Source of the DNA: Streptomyces qinzhouensis
GTDB taxonomy: Bacteria; Actinomycetota; Actinomycetes; Streptomycetales; Streptomycetaceae
Direction: 5' to 3'
DNA length: 64,000 nt
Assembly (NCBI RefSeq): GCF_007856155.1
Contig: NZ_CP042266.1
Coordinates: forward strand, 2,790,001-2,854,000
Shown: in pieces, positions 59,966 through 64,000 of the stretch
How the letters are laid out: the number at the start of each line of letters is the position of its first letter
Numbering within the stretch: position 1 is the first letter of the stretch
The notes under the pieces: model-generated
Seen by the model: only the letters and a program-made list of their open reading frames with translations
Databases searched by the model: none
What the model was told of the DNA's origin: nothing
Made by a program: the position numbers and the translations under genes

Positions 59966-60513
59966 CCACCCCGCACATCCTGCTCACCGGCGAACGCGTC
60001 GGTCTGGCTCTGCCCGACCGCGACCACCTGCCCGACTACCACCGCTGGGAGAACGACCCCGGCACCATCCTGGGCTTCGGCACTCAGGTACCCCAGTCCT
60101 GGGAAGCCCGCGCCGGAGGCTGGGAACTCCAGCGCACCAACCGCGACTACCTCCAGTTCGAGGTGACCACCACCGACGACCACGCCCCCGTCGGACTCAC
60201 CACGCTCCAGATCGACGGAGCGGTACGGACGGCGGAGTTCGTGATCCTGATGGCCCCCGAAGCCCGGGGCAGGGGCCTCGCCACCGAGGCCACCTCCCTC
60301 ACCCTGCGCTGGGCCTTCGAGTACGCCGCCCTCCGCATGGTCTGGCTGAAGGTCCTGGAACCGAACGCAGCGGGCATCGCGGCCTACCAGAAGGCCGGGT
60401 TCCAGCCCGCCGGCCGCCTCCGCCGGTCCGGTTACTGGGAGGGCCGCCCCTGCGACGAAGTCCTGATGGATGCCATCGCCGGCGACCATGTGGTGGCCGC
60501 CGATTCCTCCTGA
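59962..60513 (+). CDS. GNAT acetyltransferase of the lasso operon
   Basis: A 183-residue RimJ/RimL-like GNAT: HILLTGERVGLALPDRDHLPDYHRWENDP, FVILMAPEARGRGLATEATSLTLRWAFEYAALRMVWLKVLEPNAAGIAAYQKAGF. The ATG overlaps the B gene stop. As in albusnodin clusters it probably acetylates a core lysine, here Lys10. It is not obviously a resistance gene, though that alternative is not ruled out. No ABC transporter follows. Confidence 0.82.
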   Translation: MTTPHILLTGERVGLALPDRDHLPDYHRWENDPGTILGFGTQVPQSWEARAGGWELQRTNRDYLQFEVTTTDDHAPVGLTTLQIDGAVRTAEFVILMAPEARGRGLATEATSLTLRWAFEYAALRMVWLKVLEPNAAGIAAYQKAGFQPAGRLRRSGYWEGRPCDEVLMDAIAGDHVVAADSS

Positions 60514-60819
60514 TCACTTGGCGCCGGGCCACCTGCGCGGGGGGGGCTTCCAACGCACAGCCGGGCGCGCCCGACTCAGCGGTTCTCCTGTGGTGCTCCC
60601 GCCACCTCCAACGCTGATTTATGCGACTACGCCAATATCAACATCAGTGCATAGCCCCCTGGTCGGGCGCCCGCGTACGGTCATGCCGACCATCCCGGCG
60701 AGGGTGACGACAAGGGGGTTCGGCATGCCTCTTCACGGACCGAGCAGACTCATGGGTACGTACCCGTGCGAGGCCCGGGCGGAGTCCCTGCCTCCCCGAC
60801 GAGAAGTACGTCAAGGGCG
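60514..60819. other. Gap with an AT-rich patch before the second XRE gene
   Basis: About 300 bases without a supportable gene. An AT-rich patch at 60616-60655 (around GATTTATGCGACTACGCC and CAACATCAGTGCATAG) probably holds the XRE promoter. TATGC and GCATA at its ends form a weak inverted repeat. Confidence 0.4.
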
Positions 60820-61662
60820 TTGACCATTGAACCCCAGCGGTTGGACCAGTCCCGGTCCGATCTGGCCGAAGCCCTGAGAGACCTGCGCAAGAAAGCCGGG
60901 AGGACCCAGACCTGGCTCGCCCGCCGCTGCGCCATGTCACAGACGAAGGTGAGCAACATCGAGAGCGGGAAGACCGCGCCCGCTCTTCTCGATGTGGAGT
61001 TGATCGTCGAGGCCCTGGGGATAGGGCCCGCGGTGGCCGACAGGCTTCTCGCCCTCACCCGTACGGCAAACACCGAGTGGCAGGATCACTGGTCGTCGCG
61101 CCGACGCGGGCTGGACAAGAAGCAGAACGAGCTGGCCCGCCTCGAAGCCGTGACGACGGAGTTCCGCTTCTTTCTGCTCTCCATGATCACCGGGTTGCTC
61201 GCCACACCGGACTATGTACGGGCGAGCTTCGCGGACGTACCCGGGGACCAGTCCAGGACCATCGCGAAAAAGCTCGAACGGCAGAGCGTCCTCCATGACT
61301 CCGAGAAGTCCTTCACCTTCCTGCTCACGGAACAGGCCGTTCGCTGGCCACTGTTGCCGCCGCTCGCCATGGCCGGACAGATGGACCGGCTGACCTCGGT
61401 CTCCCGGATCCCGACCGTACGTCTGGGGGTCATCCCCCTCAACGGTCACATCGACGAACGCCCGCTCAGCACCTTCACGGTGTACGACCGCCGGCTCGCC
61501 ACGGTCGAGACCGGCACCGGCGCCCTCATCCTCAAGGACCGGCGCGACGTCGACTCGTATCGCAAGGACTTCGACCGGTACGAGCGCCATGCCCTGTTCG
61601 GCGACGACGCCAGAGCACTTCTCTCCCAGTGGGCCGGGATCTTCACCGGCCAACACCCCTGA
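60820..61662 (+). CDS. XRE/DUF5753-type regulator
   Basis: A 280-residue regulator with an HTH (LAEALRDLRKKAGRTQTWLARRCAMSQTKVSNIESGKTAPALLDVELIVEAL) and a C-terminal DUF5753-like region (LRVGE-style RLGVIPLNGHIDERPLSTFTVYDRRLATVETGTG). This is the second most common XRE form in Streptomyces (BldD/WhiJ-like partners). The start is uncertain; I took TTG 60820. Its usual small DUF397 partner is not adjacent. Confidence 0.8.
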   Translation: MTIEPQRLDQSRSDLAEALRDLRKKAGRTQTWLARRCAMSQTKVSNIESGKTAPALLDVELIVEALGIGPAVADRLLALTRTANTEWQDHWSSRRRGLDKKQNELARLEAVTTEFRFFLLSMITGLLATPDYVRASFADVPGDQSRTIAKKLERQSVLHDSEKSFTFLLTEQAVRWPLLPPLAMAGQMDRLTSVSRIPTVRLGVIPLNGHIDERPLSTFTVYDRRLATVETGTGALILKDRRDVDSYRKDFDRYERHALFGDDARALLSQWAGIFTGQHP

Positions 61663-61712
61663 GACAGCCGCGTAGCCGTGCTTCGCGGGAACAGCCAGAT
61701 CGGAGGGGCCGG

Positions 61713-62198
61713 GTGCATCACCACGGCTATGCCTGGACCGGGGAGAAACGCGTCTTCGACGACGAGGCGGTACGGCGGCCCCCGTACCCCGATCCGCCGC
61801 CGCCCGCCGCGCCGGGGGACTCCGCGGCGCAGCGGCTCGTGGAGCGGTACCGCGAGGTCGTCGCCGAGTTCGCCGTCACCGGGGTGCCGCCGATGGAGAC
61901 CGCGTACTGGCTGGTGAAGCCCGCCGCCCTGGTCCGCGGCACTTGGGCGGAGCCCAAGGAGGCCGGCGTCTGGCTGGCGGAGCGGCTGGCGGAGGCCGCG
62001 CCCCGGTTCGCCCGGGGGTCCGAGCGTGACCCCGTACGGACCGAGCGGCTCGTACGGGACACGGTCGAGCGGCTCGGCTGGGGCGGGGACGTGTCGCTCG
62101 GGCACTTTCTGGGCGGCACGCTCTTCCACTCCCTCGCCCTCGTCACCTGCTCCCCCAACCGCGCCCGGCCCGATCTGGGCTGTCCGCTCGCCCGGTGA
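61713..62198 (+). CDS. Small unassigned protein
   Basis: A 161-residue protein beginning VHHHGYAWTGEKRVFDDEAVRRPPYPDPPPPAAPG and ending with CSPNRARPDLGCPLAR. GGAGGGG precedes the GTG. It follows the XRE gene by 50 bases, in the same direction, and may be its target. I do not recognise the family. Confidence 0.65.
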   Translation: MHHHGYAWTGEKRVFDDEAVRRPPYPDPPPPAAPGDSAAQRLVERYREVVAEFAVTGVPPMETAYWLVKPAALVRGTWAEPKEAGVWLAERLAEAAPRFARGSERDPVRTERLVRDTVERLGWGGDVSLGHFLGGTLFHSLALVTCSPNRARPDLGCPLAR

Positions 62199-62309
62199 GC
62201 GAAGATCGACTCGCCGGGACCGATGAGTTTCTTCGCGGCCCCCGGTCAGAGATCATGACTGGCGCACCACCCGAGTGTGGGCCGGACCCGAGACACTGAG
62301 GAACCACAG

Positions 62310-62879
62310 ATGCGCACTCTGATCAGCTCCGCCTTCATTTCGCTCGACGGTGTCGTGGAGGCTCCGGGCGGCGAGCCCGGCTACCGGAACTCCGGCTGGA
62401 CCTTCAACACCGATTTCCTGCCCGAGGCCTTCGCCATCAAGGGCCGGGAGCAGGGCGAGGCCACGGCGATACTGCTGGGCCGCACCAGCTACGAGGCCTT
62501 CAGCCCGGTCTGGCCGACGATGGAGGAGTTCGCCGACTACAAGGAGATGCCGAAGTACGTCGTCTCCACCACCCTCGGCGAGGACGACCTGGTGTCCAAC
62601 TGGGGCGAGACCACGATCCTGCGTTCGGTGGACGAGGTCGCCGCGCTGAAGGAGACCGAGGGCGGCCCGATCATCGTCCACGGCAGCGCCACCCTGAACC
62701 ACGCCCTGTCGGACGCCGGTCTGATCGACCGCTACCACCTGCTGGTCTTCCCGCTGCTGCTGGGCGCGGGCAAGCGGCTCTTCAGCACCACGGACAAGGA
62801 CGTCCAGAAGCTGAAGCTGGTCGAGCACGCGGCCTACGACAACGGCCTCCAGCTGAACGTCCTCGACGTCGTCCGCTGA
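62310..62879 (+). CDS. RibD C-terminal / dihydrofolate reductase-like protein
   Basis: A 189-residue YwjB/RibD_C-family protein: ISLDGVVEAPGGEPGYRNSGWTFN, ILLGRTSYEAFSPVWPTM, IIVHGSATLNHALSDAGLIDRYHLLVFPLLLGAGKRLF. It is related to the one at 32397. Role unknown. Confidence 0.85.
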   Translation: MRTLISSAFISLDGVVEAPGGEPGYRNSGWTFNTDFLPEAFAIKGREQGEATAILLGRTSYEAFSPVWPTMEEFADYKEMPKYVVSTTLGEDDLVSNWGETTILRSVDEVAALKETEGGPIIVHGSATLNHALSDAGLIDRYHLLVFPLLLGAGKRLFSTTDKDVQKLKLVEHAAYDNGLQLNVLDVVR

Positions 62880-62927
62880 CCGGGCGCCCCGCCCGCCGCA
62901 GCACCGGCGCCGCTGCCGGGCCCATGG

Positions 62928-62952
62928 CCGGAGCCCGGCGGCGCGGCTCCGG
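62928..62952. terminator. Hairpin terminator between convergent genes
   Basis: CCGGAGCC (62928-62935) pairs with GGCTCCGG (62945-62952) across a 9-base loop, between the RibD/DHFR-like gene (+) and the lipoprotein gene (-), both of which end nearby. Confidence 0.6.
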
Positions 62953-63008
62953 CCGTCTTGGACACCCGAGCCCCTCGGAAGACATCATTCGAAACAGGCC
63001 GACGAAGC

Positions 63009-63986
63009 CTATTGGCCTTTCTTGAGAACAGTGGCAGCAAGCTCGATGCGATCCCTCAGTTGCCGCCCGGCCGACTCAAGTGTCTTTCGATTGTCGCGGA
63101 TCAGGGCGCGCTGATATTCGCTTTGGATCGAATAATGAATGCCTGCGAAATCGACCCGCTCCTTGCACTTGACGTCCGCCACTGCCACCCTGACGGCCTC
63201 GGGACCGGATGAGTCCTCCTGACTGATCCCGAGATCTTTCATCGGATTTCGAGGGTTTCGTACGGAGAATCCGGCGTCCTTCATGCATGCGGACCAGCGC
63301 CCGTCGACCTTCACACCTCGCCCATCACTGACGCTTCGAGATTCCGCCTCCCTTTTCAGGGAAAATGTGAACATGATGTCAACAGTACCCGGGCGAGGTG
63401 CGTAAAGTTTCAAGAACGACTCTCTGGTGCACCCGCCGACGGGCGCCGCCCTTCCGTTGATCATTGGCCCGCCTCTCTTTCGTTCAGCCTCTTCCTGGCT
63501 TGCCGGAAGATCGCCGAGAGAAAGGTCGGGGGCGCCGACGAGAGCGGTACGCTCTGCCTCCGTACGAGCGGGTCGGACCTCGCCGCTCGAATTCTCTTCA
63601 GATTCCTTCTGGGGCCCGTACCCATATTTCGATGCGACGTTCAGGTCGAGGAGGCCAAAAACGCGGCTGTGCTTTTTATCGTCCGCCACCGGTGAAGGCT
63701 TCGGGGGAGTGTAATGGAACCCGAGGCGCGCCATGCATTCCTTCAGCAGGACGCCTTGGGCTTCGTCGAGGGTCTGCTGCTCCTGGGCTGTTGGTTCGTA
63801 GTCGTCCAGGGGAAACCTCAGATCCTGCACAGCGAGCGCGCCGGGCCGGCTGGTCGATCCTTCGACTACCTCCTCCCTTGCCTCCTCCGTGGCGTTGCTC
63901 TTTCCCGAGCACGCAGCAAGAGCGGCGACCAGACCGGCCACCATTGCCGCGACCAGCGGGCTATTGAGTTGACGGCGTGATCGCAT
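63009..63986 (-). CDS. Lipoprotein of unknown function
   Basis: A 325-residue exported lipoprotein. The signal region ends in the lipobox LAAC (VAALAACSGKSN), and Cys25 or so would be lipidated. The mature part is hydrophilic, with paired cysteines (CMARLGFHY; GGCTRES; CMKDAGFSVR; KCKERVDF) probably forming disulfides. Streptomyces genomes carry many such proteins. I do not recognise the domain. The ATG at 63986 is preceded by GGGGGCGC. Confidence 0.75.
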   Translation of the reverse strand: MRSRRQLNSPLVAAMVAGLVAALAACSGKSNATEEAREEVVEGSTSRPGALAVQDLRFPLDDYEPTAQEQQTLDEAQGVLLKECMARLGFHYTPPKPSPVADDKKHSRVFGLLDLNVASKYGYGPQKESEENSSGEVRPARTEAERTALVGAPDLSLGDLPASQEEAERKRGGPMINGRAAPVGGCTRESFLKLYAPRPGTVDIMFTFSLKREAESRSVSDGRGVKVDGRWSACMKDAGFSVRNPRNPMKDLGISQEDSSGPEAVRVAVADVKCKERVDFAGIHYSIQSEYQRALIRDNRKTLESAGRQLRDRIELAATVLKKGQ

Positions 63987-64000
63987 GACAGCGCCCCCGC

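Overview
The window reads as one stretch of a Streptomyces-type (or closely related Actinomycetota) chromosome. GC content is very high, genes are packed with ATGA/GTGA stop-start overlaps, GTG and TTG starts are common, TTA codons are rare, and there is a conservon (cvnA-D plus P450), a SigB/SigF-type sigma module and LPxTG/LAxTG surface proteins. I see no rRNA, tRNA, CRISPR array or insertion sequence.

Region 1 (1-27392) is one long plus-strand natural-product cluster, cut off at the left edge. Two sources of N-N chemistry lie together. The first is a nitrite-making pair: a CreE-type flavoenzyme (13882) and a CreD-type lyase (6884). The second is a hydrazine-making trio: a lysine N6-hydroxylase (19759), a cupin/MetRS didomain enzyme (22265) and an FAD amine oxidase (21075), expected to give hydrazinoacetic acid. 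Two acyl-AMP ligases, two carrier proteins, a GNAT, an acyl-CoA dehydrogenase, a KASIII-like enzyme, two MaoC dehydratases, UbiX/UbiD, a C45 amidohydrolase, a PPTase, a phytoene-desaturase-like enzyme with its own ferredoxin-reductase-like partner, and a D27-like protein complete the set. Gene order agrees with what I remember of the triacsin (N-hydroxytriazene) cluster, about tri8 to tri32, so I call this a triacsin-type cluster. The tri numbering is from memory. A saccharopine dehydrogenase pair (17258, 18342) probably returns the aminoadipate semialdehyde by-product to lysine. The chain-extending polyketide genes are not in the window and presumably lie to the left.

Region 2 (27452-38310) holds a minus-strand operon of four exported surface proteins, two of them with different sortase signals. 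It is followed by two TetR regulators with palindromic operators next to a RibD/DHFR-like gene and an alpha/beta hydrolase, a DUF4287 gene, a truncated SDR, a NUDIX gene, and an anti-sigma kinase / STAS / sigma factor set.

Region 3 (38488-50519) looks like an extracellular polysaccharide locus: a DegT-like aminotransferase, a Wzx-like flippase, two membrane proteins, a GH26-like hydrolase, a polysaccharide deacetylase, a family 2 glycosyltransferase and a CelD-like GNAT. It contains about 500 bp of degenerate GGTCCGG repeats. Region 4 (50888-55571) is a complete conservon.

Region 5 (55586-61662) is a small lasso peptide locus: precursor (57433), hairpin, cyclase, B-type protease and a GNAT acetyltransferase. 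It resembles albusnodin (acetylated lasso peptide) systems, including a lysine at core position 10. XRE-type regulators flank it. The right edge (61713-63986) holds an unassigned gene, a second RibD/DHFR-like gene and a lipoprotein.
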